NCBI GenBank assembly: GCA_003255025.1
Contig: QANY01002976.1
Coordinates: 496,001-560,000 of the forward strand
Length of the DNA: 64,000 nt
Source of the DNA: Datisca glomerata
Lineage: Eukaryota; Streptophyta; Magnoliopsida; Cucurbitales; Datiscaceae
Direction: 5' to 3'
A program made the position numbers and the translations under genes. How positions within the stretch are numbered: the first letter of the stretch is position 1; each line of letters starts with the position of its first letter. Positions 48,421-59,011 of the stretch are shown piece after piece. The notes beneath the pieces are model-generated. The model worked only from the letters and a program-made list of their open reading frames with translations. It was not told the origin of the DNA and ran no database searches.

Positions 48421-50848
48421 AGAGTCAATCGTTTCCCTTTATTTGATAAATTTCATTAAGTACACATACTATGTCGTATGTTGCACTTTGGCACTATCCT
48501 TTTGAAAAGAAGACCGCTTCTTCTGTCCTAGGAAAATGATTGAGGTAGAGAACTACATACGGTCGTGATTCCTATCTCCCGAACAGTTGCTCCATCCCTT
48601 GTTGGGCCTATGTTCTTCTTTTTGAACTACATCTCACAATAATGGTAGGACCCCATGAGTTCTACATCTGCTTATGGGCAGGTACAGGTTTGTCCTGCGT
48701 TGATCTTAACATGACCTTCGTCCTCCCATTTCAATCGAGGTTGGATTTGGGAGTTGGGAGATGTATAACCCTGACTTGTATTACAATCGTGGTGGAGGAT
48801 TGACTCAAGGCTCTAAATTTAAACTAGGAATGACCCAAGGCCCGCTTATCTATATAACGCGACCCTTTGTTTACGTCGGAGCTTTGAAAAATAGTTAGGG
48901 GTCAAAGGCATACCGAAAAGTTAGGCGGAGGGTGGCCTACTCATATATTGCCCCCAAAGGGATATTTGGGGGTCTTTGTATCATGTTCTCCTTCTTTGTC
49001 CTCGTCGGATGACCCCAACTAGAACCTTACAAAAAGGAGCGCTTAGCCCTTCGAATCGATTTAGTTTTGGTCCTGATTTCCTTAAGGGGTGGTAGTTTCT
49101 CGGGGTGATGTGTTACCTCATCCTTTCCCTGATAGCCTTCCTCCAAAGTTCCGCCAACGCATGTTGACTCCGTCGGTGAGCCTTTGGGTCATGCGGTAAG
49201 ACTATTTCCATGCAAGAGATCGTTATAATTTGAGCAGTCACTGGGTCTCAGTTACCTTAGAGGTTGCAACCATCGCTTCCCTCTTCCCCCGCCATGTAGT
49301 CACTATGACGACATATGATTCTTCCTACATCAGGGGGAAGGGTGAATCCTCCCTCTCGTCATGGACTTCATCGGTGTAAGATGTGAATCTCATCCCCTCC
49401 TTGTAGGAGGATGAGGACAAGAATATTGCGTATGCGATCACTTTTGAATCCCGACTGACGGGCTAGTACATCGCGACAGTCATGACTTTTTAATCTGACT
49501 GGCAAGCTAGAGCACATCGCTAATCATCACTTTTTAATCTCGAATGGCAGGTTAAAGTATCTCGTCAATCATCACTTTTTAATCCTCACTGGCGAGCTAG
49601 AGGACCATGCCAGTCATCATTTTTAATCCTTTTTCAAAGTTGTAACAAAGTCGATCATTTCCCTTTATTTGAGACATTGAGTACACGTCCTATGTCATAT
49701 GTTGCACTTTGGCACTATCCTTTTGAAAAGAAGACCGCTTCTTCTGTCCTAGGAAAATGATTGAGGTGGAAAACTAAAGACAGTTGGGCTTCCTATTTCC
49801 CGAACTCTTACTCCATCCCTTGCTAGGGCCTTGTACGTTCTTCATTTTGAACTGCATCTCGCATTAATGGTAGGACCCCAGGAGTTCTACATCTTCTTGT
49901 AGGAAGGTACGATTTTGTCCCAAACCTTCTTCTCCGACCGCTTGGGTGGGTGTCCGACCTTCAATTCTATCCCTTAAAGTTTCTTGCCAGGGATGTTCTT
50001 AGGGAAGTGCGCCAATTATAGGCTCATTTCCTATTGGTTCATCCACTTCATGTAGGTGCTTGGGAGGATCACGCATGTGTGTTGGGGTCTTGTGAAAAAC
50101 ATAATCCTCTCACCGAGGCTTCATGTACTGGATTATCTGTGCTGCACGACCCTTTGTTTACGTCAGAGCTTTCCCTTCTCTCCCTAACATCATCCCACAC
50201 AAAAAGAAAGGCACAAGTCAGTATCTTCAAGTGGAAGCAATCATAAGGGGCTCGGGTCACGAACCCCTTCCTTCTGGATATTGGTCAAGAAGAGTTTGCA
50301 AAATAGTTGGTGGTCAAAGGTATACCAAAGAGTTAGGCAGAGGGTGGCCTACTTATATATTCCCCCGAAGCGCCCTTTTAGGGTCTCTGTATCTTGTTCT
50401 CCTTCTTTATCCTCGTAGGATGACCCCTATTAGATCCGTAAAAAATGGGCGCTTGGCCCTTCGAATCCTGGTTTAGTTTTGGTCCTGATTTCCTTGAAGG
50501 GTGACAGTTCCTTAGGGTGAAGTGTTGCCTCGTCCTTTCCCCGATAACCTTCCCCCAAAGTTCTGCCAATGCATGTTGACTCTGTCGGTGAGCCTTTGGG
50601 TCATGGGGGAAGATTATTTCCATGTTAGAGACCATTACGATTTGAGGAGGCACCAGCACGCCTTTTATCCCTTTCTTAGTTACCTTAGAGGTTGCAACCA
50701 TCATTTCCTTCTTCCCTCATCATGTAGTCACTATGATGACATATGATTCTTCTTCCACCAGGGGGAAGGGTGAATCCTCCCTCTCATCATGGATTTCATC
50801 AGTGTAAGATGCCAAACCCATCCCCTCCTTGTGGAGGATTAGGGTTTC
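48205..50848. repeat. Tandem duplication within element H (48205-49434 and 49435-50848)
   Basis: Each half starts in the 48-bp array at tcacttttgaatcccgactg, followed by atgttgcactttggcactat (48479 and 49698) and later gagcctttgggtcatg (49180 and 50592). The second half has about 180 bp extra around 49940-50145. Four 48-bp units at 49437-49627 are the array portion of the second copy. Between the markers the halves hold no recognisable gene. Confidence 0.88.
50378..50704 (-). other. Unrecognised 108-codon ORF in element H
   Basis: This is the longest element-sense ORF close to the primer site, about 200 bp downstream of it, where gag would start. The product is basic (VTKKGIKGVLVPPQIV, GKVIGERTRQHF) with no capsid or zinc-knuckle motif. 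Its counterpart in the other half of the duplication (about 48960-49280) appears broken. It may be a gag N-terminal remnant or a chance ORF. Confidence 0.25.
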
Positions 50849-50882
50849 AAGTACTTTGAATAGAAATAATTTGATCGTCGTT

Positions 50883-50899
50883 CCCACAGACAACACCAA
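50883..50899 (-). other. Primer-binding region of element H
   Basis: Minus-strand TTGGTGTTGTCTGTGGG begins one base after the LTR end. The common plant Gypsy/LARD form has GGCGCC in place of GGTGTT, which C-to-T decay at CpG would explain. It sets the element orientation. Confidence 0.65.
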
Positions 50900-50900
50900 C

Positions 50901-51562
50901 TATTAAAGCCAAAAATCTCAACAATGCAGATACTTATCTCTCGTGCTAATTATTGACACCAAAGACTTCAACGGTGATGTCGATGACATTCTTCCTTCTA
51001 GCTAGAGCTCCTCACGACCTCATCATCTGCAAAACACAATCAAAGAACCTAAAGAGTGAGGGAACCAGAGGGTGGTTACCTCGCCTTAGGGCCTCCAACG
51101 CCTAATTCAGTATCCTGATATTATTTCGACATAGTATCTTTAAGGGAGAAATGAAATACCCCTTTCCTTAGTAGATGGGAGTATTTATACCTGAAGTTTC
51201 AGGGGGAGTTTCCTGGGACACTATGTATGTCCTGACGACGTTTAACATAAATTTATGGGCAGTAATTGTTGATGTGTTTTCGAGGTGGTATTTCGGTGGA
51301 TGATATGACATTCTACTATGGTTATTGGACCTATAGGGCACTACTTTCGATGGACAATGATGTTCCAGCCCTCGGGGTTATCCGAGCTTCCTTTCCAAGC
51401 TTTATTCGTACTACCTTGCTTATGCTCGGGTCTGCGAGATCCGAGCTTCTTTAAGACTAACCAAACGAGATTGATTCATATCCTTTGACTTTACTAATGG
51501 TTCTCTGTTGTATTATGATACGTGTCATCCCATCATTGGTGGTTGGGAGAACACCCATAACA
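50901..51562 (-). repeat. 5' LTR of element H
   Basis: This 662-bp LTR is read on the minus strand from TGTTATGGGTGTTCTCCC (51562) to ggctttaata (50901). It aligns throughout with 44183-44842, with many C/T and G/A differences. Confidence 0.88.
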
Positions 51563-51567
51563 CCCCC

Positions 51568-52540
51568 TACATTTAAGTAAAGAGCGAAACAAGTTAGAAT
51601 TTTGATTACCCCCGGCAAGCCATTTGACTGTATTTTTTCTCTAAAAAAGTATCATGTTGTCATATGGTCGTATCTAAGTTAGCAAGAGCATCAGATTCAA
51701 GTCAAAAGATAGCATAAGAAAAGCCCTCAAATATGATAATATCTTGGATGACTGTCACTTTCTCATTAGCTTTAGAAACATTCATAGCAACATTCCAAAA
51801 AACCTCATAATTTCATTTTCTTAAGGCTGCTTTAACTTTTGAACAAAAATCATTGTACCACTACCTTTAATAGGAGTTGACCAAATTGAACGAATCAAAT
51901 CAATAAAAGGGAGATGAGAAAATCACATCCTTTAAACCTGAAACGCCGAGGTCCTGAAGAAATTCCCGTAGAATAAGAAACCAATAATGGATGATGATCA
52001 GAGTGCAATCTCAGTAGAGTAATGCAAGAGATCTGAGATCAAGTGTCTACGAAAGAAGTAAAGCAAAGAACACTATCCAAACGAAAAATAACCATACCAC
52101 GACGGCTCTAGCTAATTTAGTATTATAAACCCATTCGTCCCGATATCTACAAGATTACAAAAGGCCAAAGCAACTCAGAAGTCTTCACAAGAACTAGGCG
52201 TGATATTACCAGTAGTTTCATATGCTCCCAAAACTGAATTAAAATCTCCATGTACAAACCACAGAATATCTGAACCTGAAATGTTCATAAAAGAATTCTA
52301 AAAAGATCTGTGGTTGATATAACTCACGCTACCATAAAAATCGAGATTCTATTAGCAAAATCACGTAAACTAGTAGAAATAGTAACATGTTGGGTATGAG
52401 TTAAAATGCTCGTAGCATCAAAACTATATAAAAGTTCAGCAATGCAACTAAAATTCGGCTTATGACGGAAACAAAATATTTTCAAAGCACGTTGAGTATT
52501 AAAATTCACAACAACTCTACAATTTCAATAGAAGGACAAT
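51568..52540 (-). pseudogene. LINE endonuclease domain
   Basis: The minus strand reads as the N-terminal apurinic-type endonuclease of plant L1 ORF2. The open stretch 52509-52324 has NTQRALKIFCFRHKPNFSCIAE, the usual start. WFVHGDFNSVLGAYETTG at about 52264-52211 carries the conserved G-D-F-N catalytic motif. FCNLVDIGTNGFIILN follows. The trace is then broken up to the LTR-element insertion at 51562 and resumes at 44182. Stops make it inactive. Confidence 0.85.
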
Positions 52541-52740
52541 CATTTAATTGTTAATTTACCTTTAGCAGCCCTAGTCTTGGGTGAATTGGCCATGATAATA
52601 ATATTTTTATTATTCTTTTTACCTTGTCTATTACACCTTCCAATTTGAGCTTTTTATCAGTTCAAGAGATTTTCCCTTGAACTTTAGTGTAAGAGAAATC
52701 TGACTTAGTATTCTCACTGCCAAACTCTGTATGAGTTGAA

Positions 52741-53830
52741 TCTTAAAGGGGAGGATTTAGACCTTCAGTAGATGAAAGTCTCAAATGGGCATCAACATGA
52801 TCGTCTGAGATATCTGCATTATTAGGGTCAACTCGCAATGGCACAATTGAAGCATTGGCATGAATATCTACATGAGCTAACTGAGTGACTGCATTTGCAT
52901 CATTGTTAGTGGACATCTTCAGAATGTGAACTAGTTGAACTAGAAGAGGCAGTCGGTTCAAGAACAAGGTCGAACAAGGTCTGAGACCAATTTCAGAGTT
53001 TTTTCAATCATGATTACCTTGTTATTGGCACCAAGTGTTGCTACAGGGATTCTCTAAAACAGGAGCATCTCCTGACTTGTCATTCGGTCGATATTGTTGA
53101 CGCGTTTTAGATCTACCTCGCTCAATTTTTTTATCTTTTACCTAATTGATTACACTAACAATTTTTGGAACAATGTGATGACAAGATGTGGCCAGATGTC
53201 CAATAAAACATAACAAAAATTTGGAATATTCTTAAAATAAAGAGATTGAAAAAGACAGTTATCACCAACTTCTATTATGATGGATTCAGATAGTAGCTTG
53301 AAAATGTCCACATCAATTAATATACGAGCAAAATGGCCATAATTACCCTCAAGTGTAGTTTTGTCAAATTTAAGCGGGACACCAATCCCATGTGGCATAT
53401 AAAAAAGAATCTGAGGGTGCCGAAATTCTCAAGGTAGATCATAGAACCGCACCCATAATTGAGCAGTCTAAGAATATCAGGGCTCAAAGAAAACGATCCA
53501 ATAACCCAAACTCATGCTTTATCATCTTTAGAATTCAAAAGTATATGAAAAAATATCCTCGTCCAAGAGAGATGAGAGGTCATTGAGCATTAAGCTTCCA
53601 AATGGATTGAAGATTTTCACTAAGTGCTCAGAGCGTTCATGGTTCATCTCTTTTTTACAAGAAAAGTAGGTCAAAGAGAATGACTATAGAGTTTCAATCA
53701 TTCTTCATTGACTTTTGGGTAGACTGAGATTGCAACAAAGTCATTTTTTCTCTTTAGGATAAAAGAAACTGGAACAATAACACAAGTTGGCTTAATGATG
53801 GGGTTCTTGTTCAAACAATCATCCCCGAAA
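52741..53830 (-). pseudogene. LINE ORF1 (DUF4283-type RNA-binding protein)
   Basis: ORF1 of plant L1 elements binds element RNA. The minus strand gives a region equivalent to WKLNAQ...YDLPWEYWHPQIL, here decayed (about 53600-53410). The open stretch 53398-53150 follows with MPHGIGVPLKFDKTTLEGNYGHFARILIDVD and YFKNIPNFCYVLLDIWPH. This matches the family pattern in which a C-x2-C...H-x4-C knuckle comes at the end; here the second Cys and later residues have mutated. A hydrophilic tail with many Asp, His and Asn residues (52967-52743) completes it. Confidence 0.82.
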
Positions 53831-54560
53831 GAGAAATATATATATATATTGGATTGAAAAGAGTCTCACGTGAGAGTGCAATTCTCAAAACATGATTAGT
53901 AAGAACAACACTAACGACCCACTAATTGCACTGTTCACGATCCACGAAACACGGCACTCACGAGAACCCACGGCACAACGCTCACGAAAAACATATCACA
54001 ACACGCGACATTGTACTCACCAAACAGCAGAAAAACAGAGTGGCCACACACAACACAACCCACGGCGCGGCTGAGACAACACAGCACTCACATGCCACAA
54101 AACCCACCTCCACGCACAACACAGAGCCCACGACAACACAAAACCCACGATAATCCCGATGGCACAGCAAAACAAATCCGACGGCACAGCAAAACAAACC
54201 ACGGCACAGCAAGCAAACTGATCACAACATTCAAATCACGGCAAGCAAGCAAAACAGAAAAACAATACGGCACCCACTGCACAGCAGAGCACCCACGAGA
54301 TAGCAAACAAACCCACCCCTGGCAACCAAACCCACCAGCAAAATCCATGGGAACGGCGAAAAGAACCACTCTCGAGAACAGCGAGACCCACAGCAGAACA
54401 ACAAGACCAGCAAAACAGCGACCCACAGCGAACCAGCGAGACGAGACCCACGGGAACAACGAATGACGAACAACGACCACTCCTGGAGCACCCACGGCAA
54501 ACAATCGCCGTACGATACGAAACGTTCAAAACTCTAATCGCCGTCAATATCGAAATTCTC
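53831..54560 (-). other. GC-rich repetitive 5' region of the LINE
   Basis: On the minus strand this region is full of variations of gccgtgggttt, tgctgtg and cgtgagtgc. The skewed composition leaves long stop-free stretches on both strands (for example 54011-54466 plus and 54088-54504 minus), so these are not evidence of genes. Position just before ORF1 suggests the LINE 5' UTR and internal promoter; this is inference. Confidence 0.55.
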
Positions 54561-55338
54561 TCTAAATATCAAGCACTTTTCTATACATATCATTGTAATT
54601 ATGTTAGGATATGAATGTATGATGAGTGAATGATGAATAATTATGTTAGCGATAATATATTTAACTACCAACTACATTGGTAAGTAGAATTCAATTTGGA
54701 AGAGTAACTATTAAAGACGATATAATAAAGAAGTGCGTAATTCATGAAGAAAACAAGTGAATGATGAGTGTAGAATGAGGGACGGAGCTATTGAATGGCC
54801 AGAGGGCCACCAAACGTTGATTTTTAATTAGATGGTCAACAAAACCCCCATAGGTAGGAATAAACTAGTCGCCCGCTCAATCACATATTCTTTCGGCTCA
54901 TCATGCTGCTCATGATGAGCCGAGCCCGACCAAGATGATAACATGAATCATCTTCATGACTTTGTAGCCAGACTTTGTAGCCAGCATTTTGGTAGTTATC
55001 CTTCTCTGATTCCACGATGTTTGAATCTTCTTTTTGCAAATCCTTTTCATGTTTCTTGACTTGGCTTAACTTCGGGCACTTTTTATATTGTATTTTGTAC
55101 AGCTATATCATTTTTATTTAATGACCACGACATCAATTTCAATTGATCATAAAATAAGGATTATTATCCTCTTGGTGTGGGGTTCAACTCCAAATCGTGT
55201 AATTCTCATTTTCAAAATAATTTTTACTCAACTAAAATATATAATTGCTTTGAAGAATAAATCCAAAAAGAAAAATCATAAACATAAAATAAGTAAAAGG
55301 TAATAAAAGCAAAAAAAAGAAATAAATAAAAAAGGAAG
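54561..55338. other. Spacer without recognisable genes
   Basis: AT-rich DNA between the LINE and the second copia nest. It contains a strong hairpin at 54893-54923 and an A-rich patch near 55260-55340. No coding similarity is visible. Confidence 0.5.
54893..54923. repeat. Perfect 13-bp hairpin
   Basis: Arms tcggctcatcatg (54893-54905) and catgatgagccga (54911-54923) are exact complements around a ctgct loop. It is isolated, and no terminator or mobile-element context is evident. Confidence 0.85.
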
Positions 55339-55339
55339 A

Positions 55340-55558
55340 TTCTTGAAACTTTCTTGAAACTTTTCATAGAGAATCTTTCTAGCACCTTCAATATAAGATT
55401 CTTGAGAAAGTGTCATAAGCTTGTTCTTTCTATCCACTAGAATTTGGATGCCTAGACCATAGCTCGCCTCTCCCAAATCTTTCATTTAAATTTTCTCAAC
55501 TAACCGCTTATTTACTTTTAATAAAGTTTCTACATCATTCTCAATGAGTAGAATATCT
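55340..55558 (-). pseudogene. B-family reverse transcriptase fragment (B5)
   Basis: The minus strand reads EILLIENDVETLLKVNKRLVEKI, then MKDLGEASYGLGIQILVDRKNKLMTLSQESYIEG. This is the part of the copia reverse transcriptase just after the catalytic Asp pair, close to B1 at about 15770-15960. It is cut at 55558, where copia D starts on the other strand. I take it as the downstream remainder of B5, whose gag lies at 58614-59011; the material between was lost. Confidence 0.85.
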
Positions 55559-56711
55559 CAACCAGATGGGTTCATGGAGAAAGGCCAAGAGGACAAGGTT
55601 TACGAACTACTGGATTCCATTTATGGACTTAAGCAGGAGTCACGGTTGTGGAATATTAGATTCAACAAAACTGTCAAGAACTTTGATTTTGAACAGTTTG
55701 TAGCTTAAACCCTGTGTGTATAAGCCGATACACGAAGGGAAAGTGATTTTTCTAGTCTTGTACATAGATGATATTCTACTCAATTGATATAAGGTAGGAA
55801 AATTATCTGATGTCAAGATTTGACTTGCAAAGCAATTTGATATGAAGGATCTTGGAGAAGCTTTATTTATCTTAGGTATTCACATCTTTCGAGATAGGAA
55901 GAACATAAAATTAGCATCATCTCAATCATCTTCTGACTCCAAGGGATATCTTACTTTCAGACATGGATTCAGCCTCTCCAAGGAGCAGTCTCCCAAGACT
56001 TCTCAAGAAGAGGAAGACATGAGAAAAATTTTCTATGCCTCAGCCGTATGAAGTCTCGCGTATGTGATGCTTTGTACTAGGCCATACATTTGTTTTACAG
56101 TAAGCGTGGTGAGTCATTTCCAATCTAATCCTGGAATCGGGCATTAGAATGTCGTCATGCGTATCTTTAAGTATCTTAGGATAACGAGGAACTATATGCT
56201 TGTGTATTTTGGTAGTGACCTGAATATGACAAGGTATATTGATTCTGACTTCCAAGGAGACAAGGATTCTAGGAGGTCCACTTCAGGATTGGTGTTCATC
56301 CTGAACAGTGGAGCCATTGTATGAAGAAGTATCAAGAAATCTTGCATTGCTAATTCTACCCTGTAAGCTGAATATATGATAGCTTGCGAAGCTACAAAGG
56401 AGGATGTATGGCTTTGAAAGTTCTTGAAAACTCTGGAAGTTATTCAAGGAGGTGACAAGCACTTGACACTTTATTGTGATAATAGTGGGGCTGTAGCGAA
56501 TTCAAAGAAACCAAGGAGCCACAAAAGATCCAAACATATAGAGTGTAAGTATCACCTGATAAGAGAGATTATTCAGCGTGGAGATGTTATAGTAACAGAC
56601 ATATCGACGGTCAATAACCTGGTAGATCCATTCATGAAAATTTTAAGCAGTAAAGTCTTCGATGATCATCTGGAGGGCATGAGGATACGAGATTGTATAC
56701 GCCTAATTTAG
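55559..56711 (+). pseudogene. Copia D reverse transcriptase and RNase H
   Basis: Translation starts in mid-domain with QPDGFMEKGQEDKVYELLDSIYGLKQESRLWN. LYIDDILL with the catalytic Asp pair is at about 55760, and MKDLGEALFILGIHIFRDRKN at 55842. Later come MRKIFYASAV, CTRPYICF and SDFQGDKDSRRSTSGLVF. The open stretch 56424-56711 is RNase H to its end: LTLYCDNSGAVANSKKPRSHKRSKHIECKYHLIREI, then VNNLVDPFMKIL. A few stops interrupt it. The 3' LTR follows at 56723. The 5' half of the element is missing. Confidence 0.9.
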
Positions 56712-56722
56712 TCCAAGTGAGA

Positions 56723-58613
56723 TGTTAGAATTATGTCCATAAAGTAGAGTGTAATAACTATTTATGAATATTTAACTATTTCTCAGACATTTTGTATTAC
56801 TAAATTTAATGAATGAATGAAAAGTTTTTCTAATAATTAAAGTGCGTTTAGAATTTACTCAAGCCCTCGAACTAATGTGAATTGAAGAGTAAAGATAGAG
56901 GGGTCTTTCAGACAAACCCTTCTGAAATAGTTCATAAAGTTATTCATAGTCTTAAAATCATTAGGCAATCGAGTCTGATTTTGACTGTTATGTTAAACCA
57001 TAGGATGCCGGTCTCGGGACATGGGACTGGAGACTCTAATGGTTGACCTATATATGTTATTGAACATGTTGAATATACTAGTAACAAATTAGTTTGGAGC
57101 AATGCCGTTTATCTAGCTCAAAATCTAATTATTACACATTAAGGGTATTTTCATAATTACCTTAACCTTAAGGTGATTACAAAACTTGACCTAGTTAGTT
57201 ACGATCCTTGATCTACTAAAGGGGTGAGTTTGAATTGCCAAACAATACATCGGTTGTTGGGATCGTGATTCAACTATGTTAGAGTCGCGTAATTCACAGA
57301 TATGAAAATTCGTGGTCAGATTGTAAATTGTAACAATATCACCTTATGTTTTATTGATGGTGTATGAATAAATTAACGTGGCCAGGTACTCGATGAAATG
57401 AATCATTGAATAAAACATGGTGCATTGTACGAGACAATTCACTATTATATTTTTTTTATTCACAGTCAATAAATGAGTTAAGGAAATAATAACAAGAGGG
57501 TAAAATAGTAATTTTACATCTCACTCTAGTTACTGATATTCACAAAGGTTAATATGTTAAAATATTTTATGGACCGTGAAATAAGATAGTATATTTACAC
57601 CAACAGAAAATGTAGAGCGCATGAATCTAGAGTTGATTTGACATCGAACCTATAATGGAGTCATAAGATGTCTGGATTAAATAGGTTGAGAATTTATAAA
57701 AATAAATTTATCTGGTATTTAAATCATATAACTTTATTCATATGGGTCTATTCGGTCTTAAGGGTATCTCATGAGGGCAGGAATAGAAGAAACAACATCA
57801 GTTGGACCAAAATGTGTTTTGGGCCAAGGTGTATCTCCTGAACTCATATGTGATCGGTGTTGTCACCTTATTAGTGAAGAACAATTAATTAATATTCAAA
57901 TAAATTAATTTATTATTTTCTAATTATTAAATAATTAGTAAATAAAAAAATTAATTAATTAATTGATGGAGTTTGATTTAATTTATCAATTTAGATTGAT
58001 AAATTTGAATACAACATTGACTCTAAGGGAATATGGAAATTTTCATCAATAGCTAATAATATGGGGGTAAATTTTTGGCAATTTGGCATATAGGGGTATA
58101 TGTGAAAATTTTATAAATTATTATATCAGTTATGGCATTAGGGTTGCCCCCTTAAGTGTGTTGACACAACTCTAACAACACAGAGTAGAAAAAAGTTTAT
58201 CTCTCCCCCTCCTACTGTTGTCGCCGAATTCATCGAGGAAGAAAATAATTTTTTCTTCCTCAGTTGTTTTGAGAGCATACACTCAGTTCCTAAAAACATC
58301 CTTTAGAAATATACTTTTAAATCCAATGAGTGTTTGTTGTATCGAAGACTAATTAAAGTTCTTGGATTTGAAGATCGAAGAACCTGAAGCATTTAATAAG
58401 AATTTCACCAATTCGGAAAGTTTCCGATACAACGAAAAGGCAAAAACCGTTTCTACCTCCTTCTAAATACATCCAATCTAAATATGCATGATCTGTAGTT
58501 TGGTTTAAATGTTTAGTACAATTTAATATTTTTTAGAAAATTTTTTATACTCTGCCCACAAACCGTTCATGGTTCAAAGATATTTTCTTTAAATTTTAAA
58601 ACATTATCCAACA
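56723..58613 (+). repeat. 3' LTR of copia D
   Basis: It begins TGTTAGAATTATGTCC just after caagtgaga (weak purine tract) and ends TTATCCAACA at 58613, where minus-strand B5 gag begins. These complementary TGTT/AACA ends and a length of 1,891 bp fit a large copia LTR. The following attca (58614-58618) would be its target duplication, but the partner is lost with the 5' LTR. Confidence 0.75.
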
Positions 58614-59011
58614 ATTCACGCATAGAAATACTTTTCTTCACCTTGGTTGTCATGTAGCTCCTAGTAGTCTCATGATGACTTTGATCAGGCTACTGCCCAA
58701 ACATCCTGTATAAAGATTCCATAATCACATAGGCGGTTTCCATGCTTTCATGCTTGGTTCTCAAAACATTATTCATGCTCACAAGCATGTATCACTTAGC
58801 TTTAATGTTGTTGAATCCAAGCATCAAATTTGTCCTTAACATTCTTAGGCGCATTGGCAGCGGACTCCTCAGTACATTCCTCAGTGAGAATAAATTTGCG
58901 ATTCTCACAAATTAAAATCAAGTTTAAATTTGACTTTCATCTTATGAAGGTATCACCATTAAATTTTTCAAGTGCAAGTAAAGCAGTAATAGAGTTGCCT
59001 ATGGTAGACAT
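58614..59011 (-). pseudogene. B5 gag N-terminal half
   Basis: The minus-strand ATG at 59011 opens MSTIGNSITALLALEKFNGD. The RWKS Trp is a stop, as in B2. It continues LNLILICENRKFILTEECTEESAANAPKNVKDKFDAWI and then, after frame changes, NNVLRTKHESMETAYVIMESLYRMFG and TTKVKKSISMRE, the region where most copia gags have REHVL. The break at SMRE is the copia D insertion site. This is the longest stretch of B-family gag in the window. Confidence 0.87.

Larger units (their letters stand above)
44183..51562 (-). mobile_element. Gypsy-like non-autonomous LTR element H inside the LINE
   Basis: Two LTRs of 660 and 662 bp flank 6.06 kb. On the minus strand the LTRs start TGTTATGGG and end close to TTCAACA/TTTAATA. 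The strand is fixed by TTGGTGTTGTCTGTGGG right after the LTR at 50899-50883, which resembles the TTGGCGCCGTCTGTGGG start of many plant Gypsy, LARD and TRIM interiors. No gag-pol domains are recognisable. The interior holds a 1.2-1.4 kb tandem duplication, two minisatellites, and a TATA-plus-ORF unit on the opposite strand near the 3' LTR. Antisense ORFs and tandem repeats there are known from Tat-lineage Gypsy elements (Grande, Retand), so a Tat-derived element is my best guess. Flanks cacca (44178-44182) and ccccc (51563-51567) are not a convincing duplication. Confidence 0.75.
41343..54560 (-). mobile_element. L1-type LINE interrupted by an LTR element
   Basis: On the minus strand the order is a GC-rich 5' region (54560-53831), ORF1 (53830-52741), endonuclease (52540-51568), an LTR-element insertion (51562-44183), then reverse transcriptase and a decayed C-terminal region (44182-41343). 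Without the insert this is about 5.8 kb, a normal length for a plant L1. A 22-bp direct repeat (ctcagccagattggcatctc and two more bases) at 41353-41374 and 41382-41403 marks the 3' end region. I could not find a poly-A tail or target duplication, so the outer limits are approximate. Confidence 0.82.

Noticed and set aside
54011..54547. Several overlapping ORFs of 76-151 codons on both strands
   Set aside because: They come from one low-complexity GC-rich repeat that lacks stops in most frames; the predicted proteins have no domain-like pattern.
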